A stretch of DNA of 64,000 nucleotides from Dyadobacter endophyticus (GTDB lineage Bacteria; Bacteroidota; Bacteroidia; Cytophagales; Spirosomataceae), in assembly GCF_014641595.1 (NCBI RefSeq), contig NZ_BMIA01000001.1:1-64000 (forward strand), read 5' to 3'. This document shows positions 9,201 through 18,147 of the stretch, piece by piece (within the stretch, counting starts at the first letter, position 1; the number at the start of each line of letters is the position of its first letter). A program made the position numbers and the translations under genes. Below the pieces are notes generated by a model that was given only the letters and a program-made list of their open reading frames with translations, did not search any database and was not told the DNA's origin.

Positions 9201-9968
9201 ATGAAAAAGTTGATACCCCTTTTATTTCTCGGACTTGCCGCTGTGGGTCTGATGCTTTTGCTTAATAGCTGCGATGACGGAGCGTCTGACTCTGCACCCA
9301 GCCCGCAGACCGGCACAGGCGGGTCAATGGCGCGGTTTGCGATCACAGGCAACACGCTCTATATAGTTTCAAAACAATCCTTGGAAGTCTACGATATCAA
9401 CCAAGGTGGAAGCCCCGCCAAGGCGGTCACAAAGAACCTGGGGGTGGGGATTGAAACAATCTTCCCCTATCAGAAGAGCCTGTTCATAGGGGCTACGGAC
9501 GGAATGTATATTTATAACAATAGCACGCCGAACGATCCGGTCCTTTTATCGAAATACACCCATGTGCTTTCCTGTGATCCCGTAGTGGTGCAGGGCCAGT
9601 ATGCCTACGTGACATTGAGGGCGGGCGTAAACTGCCGGCCGGGCGGTTCTTTCAGCTCGCTGGATGTGGTCGATATTAGCGATCCGACCAAACCTCAAAT
9701 GGTCAATAGCCAGCGAATGGATACCCCTTACGGGTTGGGCGTGTCGGGTAACAAACTTTTTGTTTGTGAAGGTGATAAAGGACTCCGCGTGATGGATATT
9801 ACCGACCGTAAAGTGCCGATCCAGAAACATTTTTTTCAGGAAGTGCCCTCATATGATGTGATCGTGCGAAACAATCAGTTGATCGTTACAGGCAAGGAAG
9901 GCCTCTACCAGTATAAGTTCGATGAGTCGGACAGCATCGAGTACCTGAGCAAAATTCCCGTTCTATGA
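9201..9968 (+). CDS. LVIVD-repeat lipoprotein (255 aa)
   Basis: Start placed at ATG 9201 because it gives a good lipoprotein signal (MKKLIPLLFLGLAAVGLMLLLNSC); the frame is open further upstream to 9132 but that would hide the signal and overlap the previous gene. The mature protein has propeller blades with LEVYDINQGGSP, MYIYNNSTPNDPV, LDVVDISDPTKPQM and LRVMDITDRKVPI, the hallmark V-x-D-I-x-D-P-x-x-P pattern. It lies 23 bp after the previous LVIVD gene, and its stop overlaps the next start (ATGA at 9965), so the three genes are probably translationally coupled. Confidence 0.85.
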   Translation: MKKLIPLLFLGLAAVGLMLLLNSCDDGASDSAPSPQTGTGGSMARFAITGNTLYIVSKQSLEVYDINQGGSPAKAVTKNLGVGIETIFPYQKSLFIGATDGMYIYNNSTPNDPVLLSKYTHVLSCDPVVVQGQYAYVTLRAGVNCRPGGSFSSLDVVDISDPTKPQMVNSQRMDTPYGLGVSGNKLFVCEGDKGLRVMDITDRKVPIQKHFFQEVPSYDVIVRNNQLIVTGKEGLYQYKFDESDSIEYLSKIPVL

Positions 9969-10660
9969 GAAGCACGCTCATTGCAATACTTACACTCTTG
10001 TATCCCTTTTACAATTGCTTTGCCCAGTTCGACGTCGAAACCGCCAAGCGGCACGTGATCATTAAGTATTCGCCGCTGCCGATGTTCGACTTCGACAATA
10101 CCGTTCAGTTCGGGGTGGAAGTGCCTTTGGGTGACGGGGTTTTCGCGTTACAGGAAGATTTGGGCTATGGAAACTCCTCTTTCAGTACTTGGTATAGCGA
10201 TGATGACCGGCCAGACAAGCAGATTTTTAAAACCCGCACGCATTTGAGGTGGTATTTTGTGGAAAGACGCAGGATGCGTGCTTACTTTGGACCCGAGATT
10301 TTGTACAAAAAAGTCGTTTACCGCGACAGTCAATGGGCGGGCAGGGATTGCAGTGGTCCATTTGGCCCATGCAGTTTTTTTCAAAACCAGAACGTCCGGG
10401 TCGATAAGAACGTTCTGGCCGGGCATGCGCGCTTCGGCTGGCAGTTCATTACGCCAAGCCGGTTCACGTTTGATCTTTTTGCCGGCCTGGGGTTCCGCCA
10501 CATTTTCGCCACCTCACATTCGCCGGGAATCCCCGACTCACAGGTTCTTAGAATTCATGATAACTGGGAAGACCTTGATCCGGAGAAGAGCGAAACTCGT
10601 CCCAGCGCAGTCCTAGGCTTCCATTTGGGGATTGTTTTGGGGAAATACCGCAGAGATTGA
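9965..10660 (+). CDS. Secreted outer-membrane beta-barrel-like protein of unknown function
   Basis: 231 residues with a signal peptide (about 1-20, ending NCFAQ). The rest has alternating beta-strands ending in aromatic residues and a C-terminal GFHLGIVLGKYRRD, consistent with a small outer-membrane barrel. A Cys pair (CSGPFGPC) in the middle could form a disulfide in a loop. The ATG overlaps the stop of the LVIVD gene by 4 bp, linking it to that operon. I do not recognise the family. Confidence 0.7.
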   Translation: MRSTLIAILTLLYPFYNCFAQFDVETAKRHVIIKYSPLPMFDFDNTVQFGVEVPLGDGVFALQEDLGYGNSSFSTWYSDDDRPDKQIFKTRTHLRWYFVERRRMRAYFGPEILYKKVVYRDSQWAGRDCSGPFGPCSFFQNQNVRVDKNVLAGHARFGWQFITPSRFTFDLFAGLGFRHIFATSHSPGIPDSQVLRIHDNWEDLDPEKSETRPSAVLGFHLGIVLGKYRRD

Positions 10661-10696
10661 CTACATTACCATTCAATCCCTAAACATCGGACAACT

Positions 10697-11083
10697 ATGG
10701 ACAATGCCATCAGCTGGTTTGAAATACCAACCGCCGACCTAGATCGTGCTACCGCTTTTTACGAGTCGATTTTTGAGATTAAATTCATTCCGCTAGACGC
10801 GCCGAACCTTAAAATGCGGATGTTCCCCATCGACAATATGGCTACCGGGGTAGGCGGGGCGCTCGTATACAGCGGCGGGTTTCACAAACCTTCCGCCACC
10901 GATGGGCCGTTGATTTATCTGAATGCAAACCCGGACGTGCAGATCGTGCTCGACCGGGTAGCCACCGCAGGTGGGAAAGTTACCGTTCCCAAAACGCAGA
11001 TCAGCCCCGAATACGGCTATATGGCCGCATTCATCGATTCGGAAGGGAACCGTATCGCACTGCATTCAGCGCCGGTCGAATAG
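10697..11083 (+). CDS. VOC-family (glyoxalase/bleomycin-resistance-like) protein
   Basis: 128 residues forming one VOC unit. It opens AISWFEIPTADLDRATAFYESIF and closes with GYMAAFIDSEGNRIALHS, the standard beta-alpha-beta-beta-beta halves. VOC proteins are small metal-dependent enzymes or binding proteins; substrate cannot be told. It sits 36 bp after the previous gene on the same strand and stops 10 bp before the convergent stop of the TonB receptor. Confidence 0.85.
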   Translation: MDNAISWFEIPTADLDRATAFYESIFEIKFIPLDAPNLKMRMFPIDNMATGVGGALVYSGGFHKPSATDGPLIYLNANPDVQIVLDRVATAGGKVTVPKTQISPEYGYMAAFIDSEGNRIALHSAPVE

Positions 11084-11093
11084 TTTTGCCGGC

Positions 11094-13514
11094 TTAGATT
11101 TTAACCTGTAATGTCAGGTAAAAGCCCCGCCCGTCGGATGGCAAAATACCCGGGCCGGGATACCCTGTTGCCCGGCGGGTGAAGTACATTTCGTTGGTCA
11201 GGTTGTTAGCGCTGCCTTCGAGCCGGAAGCGCTTCCATTCGTAGGACAGGCTCACGTCCATGATCTTGTAAGCCGGGATAAGGCCGACCACCGAGGATAC
11301 GCCGCCATCCACAGCATTAGTGGCTTCCGAAAACTGGTTAGTCAGGTGCGTAAGCTGAAAAGAACCCTTTAATTTCTTATAGCCGAGCCGCAAGCCGGTT
11401 TTTAGGTTGAGTTTGGGTACAAATTCGACCTGGTTACCCTGCACGCCCGGGATCTCGCTATGATTATATTCGGATTTGATCAGCGCGACATTTCCAAACA
11501 GGACGCCACTCCAATCGTTATGCTCCGGCCGGGCGAGCCTGATGAAGTCAGCTTCTGCATAGGATTCAATCCCCATGATAATGGCTTGGCCGACATTGCT
11601 TCTCAGACGCAGCACGCGGTTGCTTTCGTCATAAAACTGCACCTCGCCGATCCGGTTATCGTAGTTGAGGTAAAACAGGCTAACATCATAATTGAACAGC
11701 GAGGTCTGGTGGCTGCGCACGCCGATATCGATCGAGTACCCTTTTTCATCCTTTAAATTCGGGTCTATGACCGAGGATGGGTTGGCAATGCGCATGTCGC
11801 TGAAAGTGATCGAGCGGTAGTTTTGTGATATGTTGCCGTAAAGCTCGACTTTTTCAGCAGGCTTATAACCGATTCCGATGCCGGCAAGCAGGAAATGGCG
11901 TGCATTGGTGCGGTATTCGTCGGTTCGGGAAATGTTGATCACATTCTCAGCAAGGTCGCGCGAAATGTTGCCATAGTAGCCGTCTGCGGTGGTTTTAATG
12001 TATTCAAATCGCAAGCCAGGAGTAATGGAGAGCTTGTCGTTGAGGTAGAAGATGTTTTCTGCGAAAAGAGAAATGTTGCGGTTGGGGAATCGGTAGTCGT
12101 AGGTGATAAACCTGTCGGGCTCCACAAATGTAAAATCAGCGTCCTTTGCTTTGCTGCCAAGTCCCTGCAAGTTGTGGTTATAGCCATAATAGTAGCGCCC
12201 CCCAAGGAGCATTACCGACATTTTCTTGGCAATCGAATACCTTTTCAGGTAACGCGCTTCGGCGCCCCAGTTGGTGAAATCGCCTTTGATCAGATCGCGC
12301 TCTCCGTTGTCATCGATGGTAGCCACCCGGTTGGGCCGGAAACCCAGCGAATACCGGTTGGCTGCCAGGCCAAAAACGCGCAGGTTGAATTCATTACCTG
12401 CATTGAAACGATGGTCGAAATGCAGGGCGGCCATGTTCCAGTTTACCTCAAACCAGTTTCGTTCGCGGTTAGTCTGGCGCGGATCGTCGGCAAACATTGC
12501 GTCGGTGAGCCCGCCGGGTTGCTTGGCCAGGTAATGCATGTGTGTGATATCGAGGCCTATGCTGGTTTTGTCGGAGAGCTTATAGTCAAGGTCGGAATAA
12601 AAAGTGTAGTTGTTGAACCGCGAATTCGCACGCCAGCCGTCGGCTCTTTTGTATTGGAAAAAAGTGTAGTAGCTCAGCTTGCCTACTGTGCCGCTGGCGC
12701 TGGTAAATGCATTGTAAAACCCAAAAGAGCCCACACTTTGCCGCGCTACCACCTCCATTTTGCGATCCTGCACCGGTTTTTTCATGATAAAATTGATCAG
12801 CCCGCCAAACTGTGTGCCGTACTGCAGTGAAGCCGCCCCGCGCACGATCTGGATCTTGCCGACAGCTTCGATAGGTGGTGTGTAATAGCTTTCGGGATAA
12901 CCTAGCGCATCGGCGCTGATATCGTGGCCATTCTGACGTACATTGAAGTTGGCCGTCCGGTTGGGGTCCAGGCCACGCCCGCCGATACTGAGCTGCAAAC
13001 CGCCTCCGTCATTCTCCCATATATTCAGCCCGGCCACTCGCGAGTAGACCTGCCGCGCATTGTTGGTCGATAAATTGGCCACCAGTTGCTCGGGGGTGAT
13101 CACCTCCGATTTTTTACCTTCGTAGATCCCCATACTCTCCACACCGCGTAGCCGCGAGAAACCAAAATCCGCCGCTTTTTCTTTTACGGTTAGCTCGTCA
13201 AGGTTTTGCTCCGAAGAGCTCAGATAAATATCGAATCGCAGGTCCTTGCCGCGGGCATTGAAATGTTTTTTCTCGATCCGGTAGCCCGACAGCGTGGTTT
13301 GCAAGGTATAATTCCCGTTTGGCACCGAGGTGAAGACGAACCTGCCCTGCTGGTCTGTTACTGTGGTGAGGCTTTCATTCAGAAAGATGGTGCAACCCGC
13401 AATAGCGGTCGTATCAGACTTGGAAAAGATGCGGCCCGACAGACTGGTCTGCGCCAGAGAAAAACTGCCAAACAGCAGCAGGAGGGGTAAAAATTTAAAG
13501 ACCTTTAATTTCAT
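11094..13514 (-). CDS. TonB-dependent outer-membrane receptor (probable iron/metal complex uptake)
   Basis: Start set at 13514 (MKLKVFKFLPLLLLFGSFSLAQ), which gives a proper signal peptide; the frame extends 24 codons upstream into the HTTM gene. Next comes a carboxypeptidase-regulatory-like domain (SLSGRIFSKSDTTAIAGC, about 22-105). The plug domain follows (about 130-240, including VYSRVAGLNIWENDGGG and IQIVRGAASLQYGTQFGG), then a 22-strand barrel to the C-terminus. FecA-like features in the plug suggest a ferric chelate substrate, but this is inference. It is the last gene of the DUF4856-imelysin-HTTM-receptor operon and overlaps the HTTM stop by 20 bp. Confidence 0.93.
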   Translation of the reverse strand: MKLKVFKFLPLLLLFGSFSLAQTSLSGRIFSKSDTTAIAGCTIFLNESLTTVTDQQGRFVFTSVPNGNYTLQTTLSGYRIEKKHFNARGKDLRFDIYLSSSEQNLDELTVKEKAADFGFSRLRGVESMGIYEGKKSEVITPEQLVANLSTNNARQVYSRVAGLNIWENDGGGLQLSIGGRGLDPNRTANFNVRQNGHDISADALGYPESYYTPPIEAVGKIQIVRGAASLQYGTQFGGLINFIMKKPVQDRKMEVVARQSVGSFGFYNAFTSASGTVGKLSYYTFFQYKRADGWRANSRFNNYTFYSDLDYKLSDKTSIGLDITHMHYLAKQPGGLTDAMFADDPRQTNRERNWFEVNWNMAALHFDHRFNAGNEFNLRVFGLAANRYSLGFRPNRVATIDDNGERDLIKGDFTNWGAEARYLKRYSIAKKMSVMLLGGRYYYGYNHNLQGLGSKAKDADFTFVEPDRFITYDYRFPNRNISLFAENIFYLNDKLSITPGLRFEYIKTTADGYYGNISRDLAENVINISRTDEYRTNARHFLLAGIGIGYKPAEKVELYGNISQNYRSITFSDMRIANPSSVIDPNLKDEKGYSIDIGVRSHQTSLFNYDVSLFYLNYDNRIGEVQFYDESNRVLRLRSNVGQAIIMGIESYAEADFIRLARPEHNDWSGVLFGNVALIKSEYNHSEIPGVQGNQVEFVPKLNLKTGLRLGYKKLKGSFQLTHLTNQFSEATNAVDGGVSSVVGLIPAYKIMDVSLSYEWKRFRLEGSANNLTNEMYFTRRATGYPGPGILPSDGRGFYLTLQVKI

Positions 13515-14844
13515 TGTCAAATGGGGTAATCCAGGATTTGTGTCGGAAGGAGTCGGTTTGTTGCGCCAAATCGACATCTGGGGCAATCAATGGTTTGCCG
13601 GTGCGCCCGTTGAGGGCTACATACGAATCTACATACACATGAGGGCGTGTGAAGCCGCGTGCAGCGTAGTGGTCGCGCAGCATATGCGCGTATTGCAGGA
13701 TCATGTCAGGCTGGGTCGACATCATTTTTTCCTGCAAATGCGTGAGAAAATCGTTATTGTTTACAACCTGTCGTCTTCCAGTGGCATCTGTGACGGTAAA
13801 CTGTGTGTAACCTGCTTTTTCCATCAACATAACCCTCCATGAAAACCGGTAACCTTCCTCGGTCCAGAAAAGCTCGTCGGAATAAAGCAGGTACCGGAAA
13901 GGAAAAGTGATTTGGAATACAAAAAACAGCGCAAAAACTGCGTAAACGATCGGTTGAAGCCATGCGGGAAACCGGTAAGGTGCAATAGGCTTGATGGTCT
14001 CAGCAGGTAATGCAAGCAAACGACCAGCACGGTCAATGATTTTCTGATGGAATTCCGCCGGAAAAAATACCAATGCGGTCACGATCATGATATAGGGAAA
14101 CATGCCGATCGGGAAAAGCAGAGACGTCAGCAAATGAAACACCACTACCGAGGCGTAGGCAAAGGGTCTTGTCCGGCCGTTCCAGAGCAAAAATCCTACG
14201 CTCAGGTCATAAATGCATCCAATCCAGCTAAAAATGTAAGCCGTCTCCAAATGGTTGAACAACGTACCGATGAGCAGCGTGTCATTTTTAGCAGGTAACC
14301 ATATTTTCATGGGTAGTGCTTCCAAAAGCCAGTCGCTGTTGAGCTTGGCAATGCCGGCGTAGAAATACAGCATGCACACGATGAGCCGGATGCTATCCAG
14401 GCACCAGGCAGGGATTTGCCCCGCACGCAATGCTTGATTTTGGCGTGAATCAATTGAAAACAGGGTGTTTGCTGGTAAAAATAGGAGCATGAAACAAAGC
14501 AGGCTCACAAAATAGTAGTGGTTCAGGTATGTGCTTTTGTCGATGAATTCAATGTAGGTGAAGCTCAGGAAAAGTGCGACCGAAGCCATCCTGTAATGCC
14601 AGCCAATAGCGACCAGCAATGCGGAAATGCCACAAATCGCAAACAGCAGGTAAGTCCATTCACCCAGCGGCCTTACGAATTCAAAACCATAGAACGGGAA
14701 GAAAAACCGCGGGTTGATATAGAGCTCTTTGACCCACCCCAAAGCCACAAAACGGCCTGTGCTGATCGCCAGCATCAGGCCGAAAATGGCCCTGAACACG
14801 GCCAGGGGAGCCGCCGAGGTATATTTTTGCAGATATGCCCGCAT
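13495..14844 (-). CDS. HTTM-domain membrane protein (vitamin K-dependent gamma-carboxylase homologue)
   Basis: 449 residues. The first ~310 are polytopic with repeated hydrophobic helices (for example LFAICGISALLVAIGW and YYFVSLLCFMLLFLPANTLF), followed by a soluble C-terminal part of ~120 residues. This is the HTTM (horizontally transferred transmembrane) fold shared with vitamin K-dependent gamma-glutamyl carboxylase. In Bacteroidota such genes recur beside imelysin and TonB-receptor genes. The reaction in this context is unknown: a covalent modification of a partner or a transport role are both possible. It lies 10 bp after imelysin and overlaps the TonB receptor start. Confidence 0.9.
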   Translation of the reverse strand: MRAYLQKYTSAAPLAVFRAIFGLMLAISTGRFVALGWVKELYINPRFFFPFYGFEFVRPLGEWTYLLFAICGISALLVAIGWHYRMASVALFLSFTYIEFIDKSTYLNHYYFVSLLCFMLLFLPANTLFSIDSRQNQALRAGQIPAWCLDSIRLIVCMLYFYAGIAKLNSDWLLEALPMKIWLPAKNDTLLIGTLFNHLETAYIFSWIGCIYDLSVGFLLWNGRTRPFAYASVVVFHLLTSLLFPIGMFPYIMIVTALVFFPAEFHQKIIDRAGRLLALPAETIKPIAPYRFPAWLQPIVYAVFALFFVFQITFPFRYLLYSDELFWTEEGYRFSWRVMLMEKAGYTQFTVTDATGRRQVVNNNDFLTHLQEKMMSTQPDMILQYAHMLRDHYAARGFTRPHVYVDSYVALNGRTGKPLIAPDVDLAQQTDSFRHKSWITPFDNEIKGL

Positions 14845-14854
14845 GGGTTGGGTG

Positions 14855-15979
14855 CTAATCGCCGTCGTTATCGGTGTAAGTAATGGTGATGCTCATGGCC
14901 GAAGTCATATCCACTTTCAGCATCCGCACCGCCTTTTGCATTTCGGTATAGGTGTCCTTCATGGCCTGGTTATTGGTTTTGACCTCTTCGTACAAGTTGG
15001 GCTTCAATACGTCGAGTTTGGCGGCAGCAGTCTGGAACTGTGCATTGATGCTCTCGGTCAGCAATTTGCCGGTGCCGCTGTCCTTGGCGCCCAATGCATC
15101 CAGGTAATTTTTAAGGCCTGGGCCGGCCTGGCCAGTAACCGCGTGTCTTCCGTTGAAAAAGTCCACGTAAGCTTTATGCGCCGTTTGGGCGAGTGTTTTG
15201 GAAATGTCTTTCTTGTAAAAAGCTTCCACCTTTTCCGGGGCCGGAATACCGCTAGCCATGGCGCCGGAAGGAATCCCGAACTTACCCGAACGAATGTAGC
15301 GTTCGTAATGAAGAACGGAGCCATTGACCATCAATGAAGTCGATGAGCCGATATCAAGGCCGGTTTTACTGATGAAAGTATTGAGATATTCGCCTTTCCA
15401 GTCGCTGATCACCTTCCCCAGCAGCGAGTCCATACGTGCGATCACGCGGGTAATGTATGCGAGTTTTTTGGCGGCATCTTTGTCGGTGGTGTAATGGGCA
15501 AGAATGGAGGTGTCGTTGGCGCCCAGCCCATTGATAAGGTAATCGAGCGCTGGAAAGCCCTGGGTAGGGTAGGATGCGGGTACTTCCAGGCTTGAGGTTG
15601 GATCGGTGATGTTGGCTGCAATGCCTGCCTCGCTGGCGGGATAGATGTTGAAGAAGTTGCGGATAATCTGTTTTTCAGCCGGACCAAAATCGAATAGCTC
15701 CACACGTTGCCAGGCCACATACGCATCGGTCCAGGCGCTGCGGAACTCGGTCAAAGTTTGGCTATCAGGTTTTGCCGTAAATGCTTTGGACTTTGCCGAC
15801 ATCAGATCAAACTTGGTTTTAAACTGATCGTAGGAGGGAATGATCACATTTTCGGCCAAGGCTTTAAGCATCACCGACCGGTCTTTTCCTTCGTCTGTCG
15901 GCTGCGGATCGGGCTTATCGCTTCCGCTCGAACAGCCTAGGAAAACCAATGTCAGCACGAGCGCGATGTACTTTTTCAT
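14855..15979 (-). CDS. Imelysin-family (M75/IrpA-like) lipoprotein
   Basis: 374 residues with a lipoprotein signal (MKKYIALVLTLVFLGC, Cys at about 16). The mature part is all-helical, with the imelysin signatures AWQRVELFDFGPAE and GFPALDYLINGLG; the second stands where the GxHxxE motif lies in classical imelysins, so the metal-binding His is replaced, as in IrpA-like members. Imelysin-like proteins are implicated in iron uptake rather than proteolysis. It is second in the operon, 85 bp after the DUF4856 gene and 10 bp before HTTM. Confidence 0.93.
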   Translation of the reverse strand: MKKYIALVLTLVFLGCSSGSDKPDPQPTDEGKDRSVMLKALAENVIIPSYDQFKTKFDLMSAKSKAFTAKPDSQTLTEFRSAWTDAYVAWQRVELFDFGPAEKQIIRNFFNIYPASEAGIAANITDPTSSLEVPASYPTQGFPALDYLINGLGANDTSILAHYTTDKDAAKKLAYITRVIARMDSLLGKVISDWKGEYLNTFISKTGLDIGSSTSLMVNGSVLHYERYIRSGKFGIPSGAMASGIPAPEKVEAFYKKDISKTLAQTAHKAYVDFFNGRHAVTGQAGPGLKNYLDALGAKDSGTGKLLTESINAQFQTAAAKLDVLKPNLYEEVKTNNQAMKDTYTEMQKAVRMLKVDMTSAMSITITYTDNDGD

Positions 15980-16064
15980 TCTTATCAGAGGTTATATTTA
16001 AAACGACAAATGGTGGACCGGCAAAATGCCAGTCCACCCACTTGAAAAGAGATAATATGAGCTG

Positions 16065-17264
16065 TTACAGCTTGAATTTCTTGGTAATAGCGTCGGATGC
16101 GGCATTAACCTTGTCGTTGGTAAGGTCCCAGAATTGGTTGGGCGAGCCTGGTCCGATCAGTGCCAAAAGGATCGCGTCGGAAAAGTCAGAGTCAGCGCCG
16201 TTGATCGTACAGTAACGCAGCGAGTAAATAAAGCCGAGCCCTTCTCCGATGGCGTGTGCGCGGGCCGCATCGGTAGTGCCGCTTTTCCATTTGGCCAGGT
16301 AACCCAACGCTGCTGAGGCGATGGCTTTCTCCATTTCTGTACGGATGAAGGTAGCCTGTGTTTTGAGCTCCGTTTTGTCGTTATTCACGATCGCCACGCG
16401 TCCTTTAACAAATGCAGTGTGGATTTTGGCATAGGAAGCCTTGTTGTATTCCCAAAGGTAAGAACCCAGGAATGATTCGGTCGCTTTTGCTCCTTTGGCG
16501 GCATCGGTTGCTCCTTCGAGGAAAATAGGGTTTGGCGTAAGCAAACCGAAAGCTTCATCCCAATTGTGTTCCAGTGCAGTGTATTTTTTACCGGAAACCA
16601 ATGTTTTGTTGTCAGCTTCAAGACCTTTGTCCATCACTACGTTACCGATATAGTCGAGCTGCAATGCGCCGATAAGGCCTTTTTGAATGATCTGCGCGAT
16701 TTCAATACCGTTCGCAGTGACCAGGTAAGTGCCCAGTTTTCCAGCCTTTCCTTTCGCCGCAGTTTGTTTCACCGATTTGCTGCTTTCCGCCATCTCGTTG
16801 AAATAGCCTTCCAGCAACTTGCGGTCTGTCTCTGCATTGGCTCGTGAGGAAGCCGTCAGGTTACGAAGCTGCACGCCTGAGGCATTCAAATCGTTTCCAT
16901 TTACCACAACAGCTCCCGCTTTAATGTCTTTGAACGGGTTACCACTATTCGCAAACATGTTTTTCATCACAGTCGCATCAAGGGTCGCCGAGTCACGTAC
17001 AGCGCTGCCGAGATAGTAATTCAGTGCCTGGAACATCCTGTAACGGTCGGTGCCTGATTTCAGATCGGCAGTAGTGTCGCCTTTGGCGTCGATGAAAAGG
17101 CTTTTATAAGGAGTAGTAGGCGTTACTTTCGCATAGTCGATCTTGGTACGAAGGTCTTGCTGCCCAGGAGGTGTAGGTTCGTCGTCATCTGAGCAAGAGA
17201 CAAGTCCGAACGCAACGACAGAGGCCAACAACATAGCCCGCAACTTGAAATTGTGGTGTAGCAT
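16065..17264 (-). CDS. DUF4856 lipoprotein (metal-uptake operon, first gene)
   Basis: 399 residues with lipobox VVAFGLVSC (Cys at about 24) and an acidic linker (SDDDEPTPPGQ). The body is helical with YRMFQALNYYLGSAV, ALEHNWDEAFGLLTPNP and LGSYLWEYNKASYAKIHTAF, matching DUF4856 proteins found with imelysins in Bacteroidota. The HNWDEAFG motif resembles imelysin helices, so it is probably a distant imelysin-fold relative. It heads the operon; the ~140 bp between its start and the terminator hairpin at 17406-17467 is where its promoter must lie. No obvious Fur box was found by eye. Confidence 0.88.
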   Translation of the reverse strand: MLHHNFKLRAMLLASVVAFGLVSCSDDDEPTPPGQQDLRTKIDYAKVTPTTPYKSLFIDAKGDTTADLKSGTDRYRMFQALNYYLGSAVRDSATLDATVMKNMFANSGNPFKDIKAGAVVVNGNDLNASGVQLRNLTASSRANAETDRKLLEGYFNEMAESSKSVKQTAAKGKAGKLGTYLVTANGIEIAQIIQKGLIGALQLDYIGNVVMDKGLEADNKTLVSGKKYTALEHNWDEAFGLLTPNPIFLEGATDAAKGAKATESFLGSYLWEYNKASYAKIHTAFVKGRVAIVNNDKTELKTQATFIRTEMEKAIASAALGYLAKWKSGTTDAARAHAIGEGLGFIYSLRYCTINGADSDFSDAILLALIGPGSPNQFWDLTNDKVNAASDAITKKFKL

Positions 17265-17405
17265 TTGATGCAGTAAGCGTTTTGTTAAGGATGTAACTGT
17301 GTGGTTTATTTAGAATAATTATAAACCACAGCAAACATAGGGATTATTTAGAATTGGAACAAATTATAAAATAAAGAGTGTGAAAAAGTTTTTTGTGCTG
17401 AAAAG

Positions 17406-17467
17406 AAAAGGGACGTTCCTCTTTGGGGGCGGGTCGTTTGGACCGGCATCCGAGGAATGTCCCTTTT
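17406..17467 (-). terminator. Long hairpin terminator after msrB
   Basis: 16-bp inverted repeat AAAAGGGACGTTCCTC / GAGGAATGTCCCTTTT with a single G-U-type mismatch, and a smaller inner hairpin (GGTC gttt GGACC). It lies 25 bp downstream of the msrB stop in the minus direction and insulates the DUF4856 operon. Confidence 0.8.
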
Positions 17468-17492
17468 GCTTACTAAATCAGAGGCGGAGGTA

Positions 17493-18062
17493 TTAGCTGC
17501 CGCTTTCTCCTTTCCTTTTACTATTGAATTTTTTCTCGGCGGTTTTCGCCTTTTCAAAATCCAGCACCACGCCGTTGATGCAATACCTCAGGCCGGTAGG
17601 AGGCGGGCCATCGTCGAAAACGTGGCCTAAATGTGATTTACAACGGCCGCACATGACCTCGATCCGGTGCATGCCCAGACTGTTATCTGTCGCCTCGATG
17701 ATCGATTTCTTGTTGATCGGTTCAAAAAAGCTCGGCCAGCCGCAGCCGCTTTCATATTTGGCGTCGCTTTTAAAAAGCGGGTTACCGCAAACGGCACAGT
17801 AGAATGTGCCTATCTCTTTGGAATGCTCGTACTCGCTGGTGAACGGACGTTCGGTTCCTTTCAGGCGCGCGACCCGGTACACTTCCGGTGAGAGGATCTT
17901 CTGCCAGTCGTCGTTGCTTTTCTTAACCGGTGCTGTTTCGCTATGTGAATATTCGGGCGCCTTTGGGGCCGGTTTGCTCTGGCCGGTCGGGGATTGCCCG
18001 TAGCAGTTCTGCAGGGTAAGGGCAAAAACACCCGCAATGGCAACCATGATGAAATTTTTCAT
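17493..18062 (-). CDS. msrB: Peptide-methionine (R)-S-oxide reductase, exported
   Basis: Start chosen at 18062 (MKNFIMVAIAGVFALTLQN), giving a signal peptide and a 189-residue protein; the longer open frame upstream runs into bshB1 and has no signal. The SelR/MsrB domain covers about 51-180. Zn ligands are C89/C92 (CAVC) and C138/C141 (CGRC), and the catalytic Cys is C161 in RYCINGVVLDF. It reduces methionine-R-sulfoxide in proteins; the signal (with a possible lipobox LQNC) places it in the periplasm, where it would repair oxidised envelope proteins. It lies 85 bp downstream of bshB1, in a thiol/redox neighbourhood, and is followed by a strong terminator. Confidence 0.93.
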   Translation of the reverse strand: MKNFIMVAIAGVFALTLQNCYGQSPTGQSKPAPKAPEYSHSETAPVKKSNDDWQKILSPEVYRVARLKGTERPFTSEYEHSKEIGTFYCAVCGNPLFKSDAKYESGCGWPSFFEPINKKSIIEATDNSLGMHRIEVMCGRCKSHLGHVFDDGPPPTGLRYCINGVVLDFEKAKTAEKKFNSKRKGESGS

Positions 18063-18147
18063 GCGTTTATGATCTGTTTTTTCAAGATATACGATGAAAA
18101 CAATCGTATAGGTCAAACAAATTCCCTCATTTTTTTCACAATAAATG

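Noticed and set aside
11895..12830. 311-codon open frame on the plus strand inside the TonB receptor
   Set aside because: It lies wholly antisense to a receptor with full homology along its length; the translation has no domain or signal and looks like a shadow of a GC-rich gene.
14729..15337. 202-codon plus-strand frame over HTTM and imelysin
   Set aside because: Opposite strand to two recognisable genes and spanning their border; no signal or motif.
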